From contig JANQPF010000033.1 in assembly GCA_028285415.1 (NCBI GenBank), positions 1-64,000 on the forward strand: a stretch of DNA of 64,000 bases. Reading direction: 5' to 3'. A model generated the notes under the pieces. It saw nothing but the letters and a program-made list of their open reading frames with translations, did no database searches and had not been told where the DNA came from. Below, piece by piece: positions 34,761 to 43,871 of this stretch (its first letter is position 1; the number at the start of each line of letters is the position of its first letter). This DNA is from Pseudomonadales bacterium. GTDB lineage: Bacteria; Pseudomonadota; Gammaproteobacteria; Pseudomonadales; Azotimanducaceae. The translations under genes were made by a program, and so were the position numbers.

Positions 34761-36521
34761 CTAAGGACCTTGGGTAGTGTCCTCTCTAGTCATAGCTGAC
34801 AGGCTGTCAATGTTGCTGTCGGAGCGCGAATTTTCCAAGTAACCATCCAACATACGAAATGTGAACTGGTTCAAGCTTTCCGTTTTTAGCCGCGCGTCGA
34901 GCAGCTGTCCCGTCGTCTGCAGGCCCTGACGGTTGATGTGCACCTTCTGTCCGCTCGCAAACGGCATGCGGGGTGTGATGAGCGTCGCATCCTGACCGAT
35001 GGATTCGATCTGCGGGAGGATGAGGCCGCGAGCGTAGTCGGTGGGCCCACCTTTCTTCTGGATGACCCGGACGGCAACCGGAATTGCCCGCGGGGAGAGA
35101 AGCTCCAGACCCATGCTGGTGCGGCCTCGATCTTGACGAATCCAGCGAATGACGGCGACGCACCAACGCGCCCCTTTCTCTTCGCGCAGCGCCAGCAGCT
35201 CGCCGACCACGGCGTTCGGGGGCAGCTGATCGCGCCAGGCCAGCCGGTAGCCACCGGGGCTCGTGTCGAGCGCCTGGGTTTCGAAGTTCTCATAGCTCGC
35301 GACGTGCTGATCGTTCTGCGTGTCGAGGAGGATCTTCTCCGGCGCTTCGACGTTCGGATTCAAAGGAATGCGCACTTTCAGATCGTGCGCCTGGGACCAG
35401 GGGTCGTCGTCTTCCTCGGAATGGCTCGACTCGTAGTCGAGCTCGAGAAACGGATTGATCTCGCGGCGGAGCATCGCATCGGCGCTCGAAAGCTGTTTGG
35501 TGAAGTCGATGGCGCCCGAAAGAAAGTAGTGCGCTGCTCTCAAACCCACGCAGACGCGGACGCTGACGTCGGTTCTGAAGCGCGCGAACGTGCGTTCCTG
35601 CATGACGCTCCACGCTTCGACAAGGTGGCGCAGCAGCGGTTGGGACAGGGCGGGGGGAATGGTGAAGGCGCTGTCGACGTCATTGAGATACGCCTCGATC
35701 TCGTAGGCCAGCACCTCGGTGTGCAATCCCATGGGCATCTCTGCTTTGTCGACGAGCTTTGTAAACTGCGGGCCGGCGTTGCCTGCCAGATCTATCATGA
35801 AGAGACTGTCGGCCGTGTCTTCCTCCAGCGATACCGGACCGGTCCAGTGTTCCAGCGCGTTGAATACGCTGCTGATTTCCTGGTGTTTCAGCTGATTCGG
35901 CTTGGCGCAGCTGAGCAGCAGGGCGCGCAGGTACACGTCTTCGATCGACAGCAGCTCGGAGGTGTGGTTTTCCTCGTCTTTCAGTCGGAAACCGTTCAGT
36001 TCCAGCTGGGTGCAGATGCGGTACAGCTCGTTGAATTCCCACCAGAAGTCACGCGGGGGCGCCGAATAGAACTGCAGCGTTCGCAGCAGCACACGCGACA
36101 GGTCCGAGAGCAGCCGATGCAGCGTGCTCGGCAGAATATCTTTGTTAGAAGACTTGTCATCTGCATCGATGATATCCAGCGCCACACACTTGTAACCGGT
36201 ACAGAGGTTCAGCATGAGATTCTGCGCCGCGGAGTCTTTGTGGGCCTTGGCGGCGTTCAAACTGCTCCGATCCAGGCGAGTGGCGATGTAGTGAATCATC
36301 GGCCTGAGCGTCTCGAGAAGGGCAAACTTATCGTCTGGCGAAGCGCTCAGAAGCGCCAGCTCCGCGGTCGCCAGCGTCAGCTGTGCCGCGGTTTCCTCGG
36401 TGTTCACGAGCGGCAGGCCGGATGCCCATTGGCCGAGCGCGGGCAGGCTCGTCTCGGCGAAGCTCAAAGCTTCCAAGCTCGTTTCCGGCGTTTCCAGGCG
36501 CGTGTCGAGGGATTCTGCCAT
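34761..36521 (-). CDS. Uncharacterised protein upstream of fimX-like gene (possible PilZ-like C-terminus)
   Basis: A 586-residue, largely alpha-helical, soluble-looking protein that I cannot assign firmly. It has no signal peptide or membrane span. Around residues 430-480 the stretch GARWCVAVIRWIRQDRGRT then SMGLELLSPRAIPVAVRV resembles the beta-strand end of PilZ-type or related domains, but the RxxxR and DxSxxG motifs are not clear. It precedes the fimX-like gene by 59 bases on the same strand, in the place of P. aeruginosa PA4958. A role with FimX in c-di-GMP/pilus signalling is inference from position. Confidence 0.7.
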   Translation of the reverse strand: MAESLDTRLETPETSLEALSFAETSLPALGQWASGLPLVNTEETAAQLTLATAELALLSASPDDKFALLETLRPMIHYIATRLDRSSLNAAKAHKDSAAQNLMLNLCTGYKCVALDIIDADDKSSNKDILPSTLHRLLSDLSRVLLRTLQFYSAPPRDFWWEFNELYRICTQLELNGFRLKDEENHTSELLSIEDVYLRALLLSCAKPNQLKHQEISSVFNALEHWTGPVSLEEDTADSLFMIDLAGNAGPQFTKLVDKAEMPMGLHTEVLAYEIEAYLNDVDSAFTIPPALSQPLLRHLVEAWSVMQERTFARFRTDVSVRVCVGLRAAHYFLSGAIDFTKQLSSADAMLRREINPFLELDYESSHSEEDDDPWSQAHDLKVRIPLNPNVEAPEKILLDTQNDQHVASYENFETQALDTSPGGYRLAWRDQLPPNAVVGELLALREEKGARWCVAVIRWIRQDRGRTSMGLELLSPRAIPVAVRVIQKKGGPTDYARGLILPQIESIGQDATLITPRMPFASGQKVHINRQGLQTTGQLLDARLKTESLNQFTFRMLDGYLENSRSDSNIDSLSAMTREDTTQGP

Positions 36522-36579
36522 CGTTCAAGTATAAGGGAACAACGCCTGGGAATTGTGAAACGGTGTGAAAGGCTGTGAG

Positions 36580-37566
36580 TTAAATATGGGTTTTTGCGGG
36601 TGCGCCGGGCTCCTCACGGACCAGGCGCGGCAAGAGATAACCCGGCAGCTCAGACTGCATGGCCCGGTGTAGAGACTTGGCCGCGGCGTCACTTACCGCG
36701 AAGTGGTGGGTACCGGCGACGGCGTCGGGCATGTGCAGGTAATAAGGAAGGACGGACTGTTCGTACAGGCATTCGGCCAGACTCACCTGTGCTTCCACCG
36801 TATCGTTCACGCCACGTAAGAGCACCGCCTGGTTGAAAAGCGCAACGCCCGCCCGGGAGAAACAAGCGAATGCCCTGGCCGTCTCGTCCGTGAGTTCCCG
36901 GGCATGATTGGCGTGGGCCACCAGAGCGGTGCGGAACCGTCCGTTGGAAAGCCTGTCCAGCAACGCAGCTGTAGTACGCTCGGGCAGCACAATGGGAATG
37001 CGGGTATGCAGGCGCAGGCGGGTCACGTGCGGGATCTCAGCCAGCGCGTCCAGCAGCTCACCGAGCGCGGGATCATCGAGGAGGAGGGGATCACCGCCGG
37101 AAAGGATGATCTCTTTGATCGACTCATCCGCAGCCAGCTTCGCAACGGCGCCCTGCAGCTGCGGCTCGCGCTGCTCAGCGTACGGGAAATGGCGGCGGAA
37201 ACAGTAGCGGCAATTGACGGCGCAGGCGCCGGTGGCGATCAAGAGTGCACGCCCGTGATATTTGTGCAGGAGCCCCTCAACCGGATTGAAGCCGAGCTCT
37301 TCGAGTGGATCGAAGCTGAAGCCCGGCACCTCGCGGGTCTCTTCTTCCCGCCCGAGCACCTGCAGCAGCAGCGGGTCGTCTGGATCGCCTTTTTGCATGC
37401 GGTCGGCGAATCCCCGCGGCACCAGCGTGGCAAACGCCGGCAGGTCGGTCGCGTCAGCAAGCTCGGTGCCGACGTACGTGAGTAAATCTGTGCTCGAGCG
37501 GATGGCGCGGGCCAGCTCCGTGCGCCAAACGCGAGGCTCCCACGGTGTGGGATTCGGGGGTATCAT
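36580..37566 (-). CDS. epmB: EF-P lysine aminomutase-type enzyme EpmB (radical SAM)
   Basis: A 328-residue radical-SAM lysine 2,3-aminomutase homologue. The [4Fe-4S]-binding motif is ACAVNCRYCFRRHFPY (CxxxCxxC), followed by IKEIILSGGDPLLLDD and RLRLHTRIPIVLPERTT. It converts (S)-alpha-lysine to (R)-beta-lysine for attachment to EF-P. The ATG at 37566 is preferred, giving the family start IPPNPTPWE; a longer version would run into efp. It is divergent from efp with only 31 bases between, so the two promoters must overlap or lie inside the genes. Confidence 0.92.
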   Translation of the reverse strand: MIPPNPTPWEPRVWRTELARAIRSSTDLLTYVGTELADATDLPAFATLVPRGFADRMQKGDPDDPLLLQVLGREEETREVPGFSFDPLEELGFNPVEGLLHKYHGRALLIATGACAVNCRYCFRRHFPYAEQREPQLQGAVAKLAADESIKEIILSGGDPLLLDDPALGELLDALAEIPHVTRLRLHTRIPIVLPERTTAALLDRLSNGRFRTALVAHANHARELTDETARAFACFSRAGVALFNQAVLLRGVNDTVEAQVSLAECLYEQSVLPYYLHMPDAVAGTHHFAVSDAAAKSLHRAMQSELPGYLLPRLVREEPGAPAKTHI

Positions 37567-37597
37567 GCGCGCCTTCGATCGATAAGTAGTGAGTGAT

Positions 37598-38170
37598 ATG
37601 GCCACCTATTCTACCAACGAATTCAAAGCCGGCTTGAAAGTCTTGCTGGAAGGAGATCCCTGCTCGATTCTCGAGAACGAGTTCGTCAAACCCGGTAAAG
37701 GTCAGGCCTTCAATCGCGTCAAGTTCCGTAACCTCAAAAGCGGCAGGGTCTGGGAACGCACCTTCAAGTCGGGTGAGAGTATCGAAGGGGCCGATGTGAT
37801 GGATCTCGACATGGAGTATCTCTACACCGACGGTGAATTCTGGCACTTCATGCGCACCGACGGCAGCTTCGAGCAGGTTGCCGCGGGTGAGGCGGCCGTG
37901 GGTGAGGCCAACCAGTGGCTCAAGGAGCAGGACGTCTGCCAGGTGACGCTCTGGAACGATGACCCCATTGCCGTCACGCCGCCCAATTTTGTCGAGCTCG
38001 AAGTCACCGAAACGGATCCGGGTCTCAAGGGTGACACCGCAAGCGGCGGCACCAAGCCGGCAACGCTTTCCACCGGAGCCACGATCAAAGGCGTTCCACT
38101 ATTCGTCAATATCGGTGACGTGCTGAAGATCGATACGCGCACCGGGGAATACGTCAGCCGGGTCCGCTAG
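37598..38170 (+). CDS. efp: Translation elongation factor P
   Basis: A 190-residue EF-P that relieves ribosome stalling at polyproline. It starts with the invariant [19 protein letters not shown] and carries KPGKGQAF, where the second Lys is residue 34, the site of beta-lysylation by EpmA. An in-frame GTG three codons upstream (37589) is less likely, because the family starts with MATY. The ending GEYVSRVR is also typical. The Lys34 form agrees with epmB and epmA standing on either side; P. aeruginosa, by contrast, uses Arg32 rhamnosylation. Confidence 0.96.
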   Translation: MATYSTNEFKAGLKVLLEGDPCSILENEFVKPGKGQAFNRVKFRNLKSGRVWERTFKSGESIEGADVMDLDMEYLYTDGEFWHFMRTDGSFEQVAAGEAAVGEANQWLKEQDVCQVTLWNDDPIAVTPPNFVELEVTETDPGLKGDTASGGTKPATLSTGATIKGVPLFVNIGDVLKIDTRTGEYVSRVR

Positions 38171-38179
38171 CGTGATGCC

Positions 38180-39022
38180 GTGACGATCCCGGATTGGCGA
38201 CCTCTGGCAGACCTGTCCGCGCTGACGACCCGGGCGGACCTGCTCGATAAAACCCGTCAGTTTTTTGCAGCGCGGGACGTCATCGAGGTGCAGACGCCAC
38301 TGCTTGGCGACGCCACCGTCACGGACCCCGACGTCGAAAGCATCCCCGTGCCGGGCTATGGCTTCCTGCAGACTTCCCCGGAGTACTTCATGAAACGTCT
38401 GCTGTCGGCGGGCGTGCCGAGCTGCTATCAGCTGGCGTCCGCGTTCCGCCACGACGAAAGCGGCAGCCGCCACAATCCCGAGTTCACCATGCTGGAATGG
38501 TATCGCGTGGGATTTGACGACGTTGCGCTGCGCGACGAGGTTGCAGCGCTGTGCGATACGTTGCTAGGCCCTGCCACCTGCGAGACGTTGACCTATGCAG
38601 ACGTGGTTGGCGACGTCGAACGCCCGCGCGAGGAGTTGGACCTGGCGTTTGCCGACGCCAGTGAGCGTCTCGGACCGGGCCGGTATTTCATCATCGATTA
38701 TCCCGCGGAGCAGGCGGCGCTGGCGAGACTGCGTCCGGATGACCCCACCGTGGCGGCGCGCTTTGAGCTAGTCATCGACGGCGTGGAGGTTGCCAATGGT
38801 TATTGGGAGCTGACCAATGCGGATGAGCATCGGCGCCGCTTTGCCGCTGATCTTGCCCGCCGCGAAGCGCGTGGTCTACCCGCGCGTCAGCCGGATGAGA
38901 AGTTCCTGGCCGCCATGGCGGAGGGGCTGCCTGACTGCGCGGGCGTGGCCGTCGGTTTCGATCGCCTTGTCATGCTCAGCGTAGGTTCCCGGTCGCTGGA
39001 TGGGGTGCTTACTTTCCGCTAG
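38180..39022 (+). CDS. epmA: EF-P-(R)-beta-lysine ligase EpmA
   Basis: A 280-residue class II lysyl-tRNA-synthetase-like enzyme lacking the anticodon-binding domain. Motif 2 is QLASAFRHDESGSRHNPEFTMLEWY, in two adjacent blocks near residues 93-115. The motif 3 region is CAGVAVGFDRLVML near the C-terminus, and motif 1-like FFAARDVIEVQTP is near the N-terminus. It is about 45 residues shorter than E. coli EpmA, mainly in the middle, but all active-site motifs are present. The GTG start is 10 bases after the efp stop. It works with EpmB on EF-P Lys34. Confidence 0.9.
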   Translation: MTIPDWRPLADLSALTTRADLLDKTRQFFAARDVIEVQTPLLGDATVTDPDVESIPVPGYGFLQTSPEYFMKRLLSAGVPSCYQLASAFRHDESGSRHNPEFTMLEWYRVGFDDVALRDEVAALCDTLLGPATCETLTYADVVGDVERPREELDLAFADASERLGPGRYFIIDYPAEQAALARLRPDDPTVAARFELVIDGVEVANGYWELTNADEHRRRFAADLARREARGLPARQPDEKFLAAMAEGLPDCAGVAVGFDRLVMLSVGSRSLDGVLTFR

Positions 39023-39834
39023 CTCACCCGGGCAATCGGCTGGCCCATGCGGACGGTGGCGCCTTTTGTCAAAGACGGATCCAGCTGGGCGGCGCCTTTG
39101 GGAAAGCAGCAGATGACCGTTGATCCCAGCAGAAAGCGCCCAATTTCGTCGCCGGTCTCAAAGACCAGATGATGTGAGGTGTGCTCCTCGCGCTCGTAGG
39201 GTGAAGCGGGCCCGGCCCAGTCGGTTGTGATGGAAGCGACAATCATGGCGCCGACCAGCACCACCAGCATCGGGCCGAAAGTCGTCTCGAACCGGCAGAC
39301 GAGCCGTTCGTTGCGTGCGAAGAGTCCCTCGATTGTGCTCTCCGTTGTGGCGTTGACCGAATAGAGCGCACCGGGCACGGCAAGCGTATCGGTCAAAGTG
39401 CCAGCGAACGGCAGGTGCACGCGATGATAATCGCTCGGCGCCAGGTACACGGTGCAGAAAGTGCCGTTTTCGAAACCGGCGCCGAGACGTCCGGCGAGAC
39501 TCTGCAGCGTGTAGCCGTGTCCCTTTGCCTGCAGCAGGCGATTGTCGTCGATGCGACCGAGCTGACTGATGCTGCCGTCAGCCGGGCTAACGATGCCTGT
39601 GCCGATCGGTCGCGCATCAGGCTTGAGCGCTCTGGTGAAAAAGTCGTTGAACGAGCGGTATTCGTCGAAGTTGTCGTCTTCCGCCTCGTCCAGATTGACG
39701 TTGTAGATCCGCGCGAACTGGCGAATGAAAAGGTCTTTTAGCCACGTCGTTTCACTTGCGGCGATGCGTCCGACGACACGCGACAGTCCGTGCTGGGGTA
39801 CGACGCGCTGCAGTGCGGCAAAAAGCTGACTCAT
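39019..39834 (-). CDS. psd: Phosphatidylserine decarboxylase proenzyme
   Basis: A 271-residue inner-membrane enzyme that makes phosphatidylethanolamine. The self-cleavage site LGST (FLLGSTVICCFPKG, near residue 230) yields the pyruvoyl cofactor on the alpha chain. Conserved beta-chain blocks are FNDFFTRALKPDARPI, VSPADGSISQ and YLAPSDYHRVHLPFAG. Its ATG overlaps the rhodanese stop (ATGA), so the two are coupled. It is convergent with epmA, overlapping by 4 bases. Confidence 0.95.
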   Translation of the reverse strand: MSQLFAALQRVVPQHGLSRVVGRIAASETTWLKDLFIRQFARIYNVNLDEAEDDNFDEYRSFNDFFTRALKPDARPIGTGIVSPADGSISQLGRIDDNRLLQAKGHGYTLQSLAGRLGAGFENGTFCTVYLAPSDYHRVHLPFAGTLTDTLAVPGALYSVNATTESTIEGLFARNERLVCRFETTFGPMLVVLVGAMIVASITTDWAGPASPYEREEHTSHHLVFETGDEIGRFLLGSTVICCFPKGAAQLDPSLTKGATVRMGQPIARVS

Positions 39835-40652
39835 CCGCTGCCCACCTCAATGGGCGTATCTTCGCGATTACCCCACTCGGACCAGGAGCCGTGGTATGCG
39901 CGAATGGGCAGGCCGAGCAGGCGGCCGAGCATGTAGGAAAGCCCTGAGCGGTGGTGCGACTGGCAGTGGGTAATGATGTCCGCGGCCTGCATGATGCCCA
40001 GCTCCGTCAGCCGCGCGGCGATGCCCTCGGTGAGGCGCATGTTGCGGCTGGGGTCTTTCAACATCATCCAATCCAGATTGACGGCGCCGGGGATGTGGCC
40101 GGCGCGCGCGGCGTTCTGTTTGGTGCCGGCGTATTCCTCGGCGGAGCGCACGTCCCAGATGACCTGGTCCGGGTCTTCGATGGCAGCCAGCACGTCTTCG
40201 ATTTCGGCGATGGGTCCGGTATCGATGTTTACTTCGACGTGTACTGAATTGTCAGGGGTGTGCGGGCCTGACTCGAACGGCAGGCCGGCGTGCTGCCAGG
40301 CGTGCATGCCACCGTTCAGATAAGTCCAGCCCGGGTGACCGATGATGTCCAGGGTCCAGGCCATACGTCCGGCCCAGCCGCCGCCCTCGTCGTCGTAGAC
40401 GACAATGTCCGAGCCTGGGTCGTAGTTCATGCTCGCCAGCATGGTGCCCAGGCGCGTCTCGTCCGGCAGACGTCCCGGCGCTGGTGGCTCGCCGCAGACA
40501 AGGTCGCGCGGTTCGACGAGCACAGCCCCGGGCAGGTGGGCCTGTTCGAACACCTCTCGGGAAGTGACCTGTACAAGCAGCAGATTGGGGTCGTTCAGCC
40601 TGTCGTAGAGCGCTTCCGGCTCAATGATGACGGCGCTGGTGTCTGTGCTCAC
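39831..40652 (-). CDS. rhdA: Thiosulfate sulfurtransferase (two-domain rhodanese)
   Basis: A 273-residue protein with two rhodanese domains. The C-terminal one carries the active Cys in THCQSHHRSGLSYMLG, matching the Azotobacter/Pseudomonas RhdA loop as I recall it. Domain entry motifs are LPGAVLVEPRD and HIPGAVNLDWMML; the tail GSWSEWGNREDTPIE is typical. It moves sulfane sulfur from thiosulfate to thiophilic acceptors. I prefer the GTG at 40652 with AGGACAGG upstream; a TTG at 40694 would add 14 atypical residues. It is divergent from orn and coupled to psd. Confidence 0.87.
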   Translation of the reverse strand: MSTDTSAVIIEPEALYDRLNDPNLLLVQVTSREVFEQAHLPGAVLVEPRDLVCGEPPAPGRLPDETRLGTMLASMNYDPGSDIVVYDDEGGGWAGRMAWTLDIIGHPGWTYLNGGMHAWQHAGLPFESGPHTPDNSVHVEVNIDTGPIAEIEDVLAAIEDPDQVIWDVRSAEEYAGTKQNAARAGHIPGAVNLDWMMLKDPSRNMRLTEGIAARLTELGIMQAADIITHCQSHHRSGLSYMLGRLLGLPIRAYHGSWSEWGNREDTPIEVGSG

Positions 40653-40759
40653 TGGCGCATCCTGTCCTCTTATCAGGGGGCGCCATCTTAGCAAAAGCGC
40701 GGCCGCAATCCTGCGCCTGTGGTGGTGCTAGACTTCTCTCTGGACGAAGCCCGTGGAGT

Positions 40760-41305
40760 ATGTTTTTGAGCGCACACCTGGTTTGGATGGATCTGGAGAT
40801 GACGGGGCTCGACCCCGACAAAGAGCGGATCATCGAGATTGCCACCATCATCACCGACAGCGAGTTGAATACTGTCGCGGAAGGTCCGGTATTTGCCGTC
40901 AAGCAGCCGCAGGCGTTTTTCGACGCGATGGACGAATGGAATCAGACCCACCACAGCGGCTCGGGTCTGCTCGACCGGATTAGCCGCGAAGGTGTCAGCG
41001 AGCGCGAAGCGGAAGCCGCAACGCTCGCCTTCGTCGAGCAACATGTCGGGGAGCGTGAGGCGCCGCTCTGCGGCAACACCATCTGGCAGGATCGCCGTTT
41101 CCTCTCCCGTTACATGCCGACGCTGGAGGCGTATCTGCACTACCGCATGATTGACGTCAGCAGCGTCAAAGAGCTCGCCAAACGCTGGCGCCCGGACGTG
41201 GCGAAGGCGTTTTCCAAGAAGAACGAGCACACCGCACTTGCCGACATCCGTGAGTCCATCGGCGAGCTCAAGCACTACCGGGAGCATTTCTTCAAGCTGA
41301 GCTGA
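40760..41305 (+). CDS. orn: Oligoribonuclease
   Basis: A 181-residue DEDDh 3'-5' exonuclease that degrades 2-5-nt RNAs, including pGpG from c-di-GMP breakdown. Motifs are LVWMDLEMTGLDPD (Asp/Glu), LCGNTIWQDRRFL (second Asp), and the closing KKNEHTALADIRESIGEL (His/Asp). Length is that of E. coli Orn (181). It completes the c-di-GMP degradation route that a FimX-like receptor would sense. Convergent with queG, overlapping by 14 bases. Confidence 0.96.
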   Translation: MFLSAHLVWMDLEMTGLDPDKERIIEIATIITDSELNTVAEGPVFAVKQPQAFFDAMDEWNQTHHSGSGLLDRISREGVSEREAEAATLAFVEQHVGEREAPLCGNTIWQDRRFLSRYMPTLEAYLHYRMIDVSSVKELAKRWRPDVAKAFSKKNEHTALADIRESIGELKHYREHFFKLS

Positions 41306-42335
41306 GCCGCTCAAGTGCCCAGCTGATATGTTCTGCGACCATCTCGCAGGCCTTGGGAAGGCGCTGCTCCAGCGCCTCGATCACCTCGGTTGATGGCTTG
41401 CCGTTACCCAGGGCCACGGCCAGGTTGCGCTGCCACTGCTGGTAGCTGATGCGGCGGATGGCGGAGCCTTCGGTCATCGCGAGAAATTCTGTCTCGCTCA
41501 TCGCGAATAGATCAAGGAGAGCCGCCTGCTCCAGCCCGTGTCGGGGCGCGAAGTCGTCCTCCCGGGTATAGGTGGGTTCGCGGTTCCACGGGCAGTAGAG
41601 CTGACAGTCGTCGCAGCCGTAAATACGGTTTCCCATCGGCGCCCGCAGCGCTTCGGGGATACTTCCCTGGTGCTCGATGGTGAGGTAAGAAATGCAGCGT
41701 CGTGCATCGAGCTTGCCCGGGCTGACAATGGCAGCCGTGGGACAGACGGTGATACAGGCGTTGCACTTGCCGCAGGCGTCTTCCACCAGATCCGTGTCCA
41801 CCCCCAGGGGTGCGTTGGTGTAAATCTCTCCCAGGAAAAACCAGGAACCTGCATGCTCGTTCAGCAGCAGCGTGTGCTTGCCCATCCAGCCGAGACCACT
41901 TTTCTCACCCAGCGCTTTTTCCAGCACCGGCGCGCTGTCGGTAAACGCGCGATAACGATGTCCAGGCAGGGCGTCGTCGATTCTCTCGGCCAGCTTTGCC
42001 AGCCGGCGGCGCAGCACCTTGTGGTAGTCCCTGCCAAGTGCATAACGTGAAACGTAGGCTTTGCTGGAATCTTCGAGGACTTCGAGCGGTTGTGTGTCCG
42101 GCGCAAGGTAGTCCATGCGCGCGGTGATGACCCGGCAGGTTTCCGGCTCCAGAAGCTCCGGGTGCAGGCGCTTGTCAACGTTGCGGTTGAGATAACCCAT
42201 GTCACCGGCAAAGCCGGCAGCGAGCCACGCACGCACATGGTCCTCATGATCACTGAGGTCCACGTCGGTAATACCAATGTCGGCGAAGCCGAGTTCAGCT
42301 GCCCACTGGGCGATGATGGTGCGCTCGAGACTCAC
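41292..42335 (-). CDS. queG: Epoxyqueuosine reductase
   Basis: A 347-residue cobalamin- and Fe-S-dependent enzyme that makes queuosine in tRNA. Two 4Fe-4S clusters are indicated by CGKCNACITVCPTAAI and GCDDCQLYCPWN. GLGWMGKHTLLLNEHAG and WFFLGEIYT are further family blocks. The start is taken as the GTG at 42335, just before LERTIIAQWAAELGF; the open frame extends far upstream but only as antisense of nnr. Divergent from nnr with 45 bases between, as in Pseudomonas. Confidence 0.92.
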   Translation of the reverse strand: MSLERTIIAQWAAELGFADIGITDVDLSDHEDHVRAWLAAGFAGDMGYLNRNVDKRLHPELLEPETCRVITARMDYLAPDTQPLEVLEDSSKAYVSRYALGRDYHKVLRRRLAKLAERIDDALPGHRYRAFTDSAPVLEKALGEKSGLGWMGKHTLLLNEHAGSWFFLGEIYTNAPLGVDTDLVEDACGKCNACITVCPTAAIVSPGKLDARRCISYLTIEHQGSIPEALRAPMGNRIYGCDDCQLYCPWNREPTYTREDDFAPRHGLEQAALLDLFAMSETEFLAMTEGSAIRRISYQQWQRNLAVALGNGKPSTEVIEALEQRLPKACEMVAEHISWALERLSSA

Positions 42336-42380
42336 TTTGCATGTCAGGAAATTGTTGCAGGCACAGTATACTAGGCTGTC

Positions 42381-43871
42381 ATGCCGAAGCCTGAAGACAC
42401 CCTCTACGACGCCGCGGCCAGTCGCGCAATAGACGCCGCGGCGATCGCCGATATCCCGGTGCAGGGATTTACCCTGATGCAGCGGGCGGCGGATGCTGCC
42501 TTTAGTGCGCTGCTGCAGCGTTTTCCGGGTATCACCTTCATCACCGTATTCTGCGGCAAAGGCAACAACGCCGGAGACGCGTATCTGGTTGCCGCACGAG
42601 CGCTGCGCTATGGCCTGGAGGTGCAACTCATTGCTGTTGTCGATCCTGCTGAGCTTGTCGGTGACGCTGCGCTTGCTCACGCTGAGGCGGTGTCTGCTGG
42701 AGTTGTGGTGAGCACCGCGCCAGACGCGATCATCGGTGAGGTCATCGTCGATGGTCTCCTCGGCACCGGCCTCAACGGTGCGCCGCGGGAACCGTTCAAG
42801 TCGGCGATAGCGACCATCAACGCCATGCCACAGCCGGTGCTTGCCATTGATATCCCTTCCGGCGTCAGCGCAGATACCGGTGCTGTCTTCGACGACGTTG
42901 CTGTGCGTGCGGATGTTACCGTGACGTTCATCACCCGGAAACTCGGTCTCCATACAGGGGCGGGCGTGTCTTATGCTGGGGTTCGCGAATATCACCGCCT
43001 GGGAGTACCCGCGCAGATTTATCAAGCTGCTGCCAACCCGGTGCCGCTGATCAGCTGGGACGCCGGAGCGCTGCCTTTGCTCGATGCCAACACCTACAAG
43101 CATCGGCAGGGCCACGTGATCGTTGCGGGTGGTGACGCGAACATGCCGGGTGCGGCATCGCTTGCCGCCGAAGCGGCACTGCGTAGCGGCGCCGGCATGG
43201 TCACCGTTGCCACCCGCCGGCAACATGCTGCTGCAATTGTCTCACGCGTGCCGGAAGTGATGGTGGTGGACGCTGCAGACGCTGACGGGGTTCTGGCGCG
43301 CGCGGATCTTGTCGTCCTGGGTCCCGGTCTCGGCCGAGATTCCTGGGGTGAGGCGCTGTACGCGAAGGTGGAACAGTCAGACAAACCGACGGTGCTCGAT
43401 GCAGACGGGCTGCACTGGCTCAGCCTCGAAGGCGCCTGGTCGGGGGGCACGCTCGTCCTGACGCCGCACATTGCCGAAGCGGCCAAACTGCTCGGCCAGG
43501 GTGCAGGTGAGGTGCAGCGCGATCGGCTCGGCGCTGCGGTGGCGCTGCGCGACAAGTTTTCGGCCTGTGGCGTCGTGAAAGGCGCTGGCACCGTGGTGTT
43601 CGATCAAGACGGATGCGGGGTGCTTGCGCATGGAAATCCGGGCATGGCCAGCGCCGGTATGGGTGACGTGTTGAGCGGCATCCTGGGCGGACTGCTGGCG
43701 CCGCTGGCGCAAACCGCCGGTGATGCGGCGTGGCAGCGCACCGTTGCGCTTGCAGCAGCGCTGCACAGCGCGGCTGCCGATGTTGCGGTGCAGCGCGTTG
43801 GCCCGCGCAGTCTCCTCGCCAGCGATGTGACCCGGGCGCTGCCCTGGCTGCTGTCTCCGGAGATCACCTGA
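42381..43871 (+). CDS. nnr: Bifunctional NAD(P)H-hydrate epimerase / ADP-dependent dehydratase
   Basis: A 496-residue repair enzyme for hydrated NADH and NADPH. The N-terminal epimerase domain has FCGKGNNAGDAYLVAR-like FCGKGNNAGDA (near residue 55) and IVDGLLGTGLNG. The C-terminal kinase-fold domain has ADLVVLGPGLGRDSWGEAL, LDADGLHWLS, LTPHIAEAAKLLG and the closing ASAGMGDVLSGILGGLLA. Both domains are complete. It is followed at once by tsaE, whose GTG starts on the next base, as is common in proteobacteria. Confidence 0.94.
   Translation: MPKPEDTLYDAAASRAIDAAAIADIPVQGFTLMQRAADAAFSALLQRFPGITFITVFCGKGNNAGDAYLVAARALRYGLEVQLIAVVDPAELVGDAALAHAEAVSAGVVVSTAPDAIIGEVIVDGLLGTGLNGAPREPFKSAIATINAMPQPVLAIDIPSGVSADTGAVFDDVAVRADVTVTFITRKLGLHTGAGVSYAGVREYHRLGVPAQIYQAAANPVPLISWDAGALPLLDANTYKHRQGHVIVAGGDANMPGAASLAAEAALRSGAGMVTVATRRQHAAAIVSRVPEVMVVDAADADGVLARADLVVLGPGLGRDSWGEALYAKVEQSDKPTVLDADGLHWLSLEGAWSGGTLVLTPHIAEAAKLLGQGAGEVQRDRLGAAVALRDKFSACGVVKGAGTVVFDQDGCGVLAHGNPGMASAGMGDVLSGILGGLLAPLAQTAGDAAWQRTVALAAALHSAAADVAVQRVGPRSLLASDVTRALPWLLSPEIT

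Noticed and set aside
34938-36578. Open plus-strand frame of 546 codons opposite the fimX-upstream gene
   Set aside because: The minus-strand gene has better composition, position and conserved context; the plus frame has no recognisable domain.
42336-43226. Upstream extension of queG by about 300 codons
   Set aside because: It is antisense to nnr; the family start lies at the GTG at 42335.
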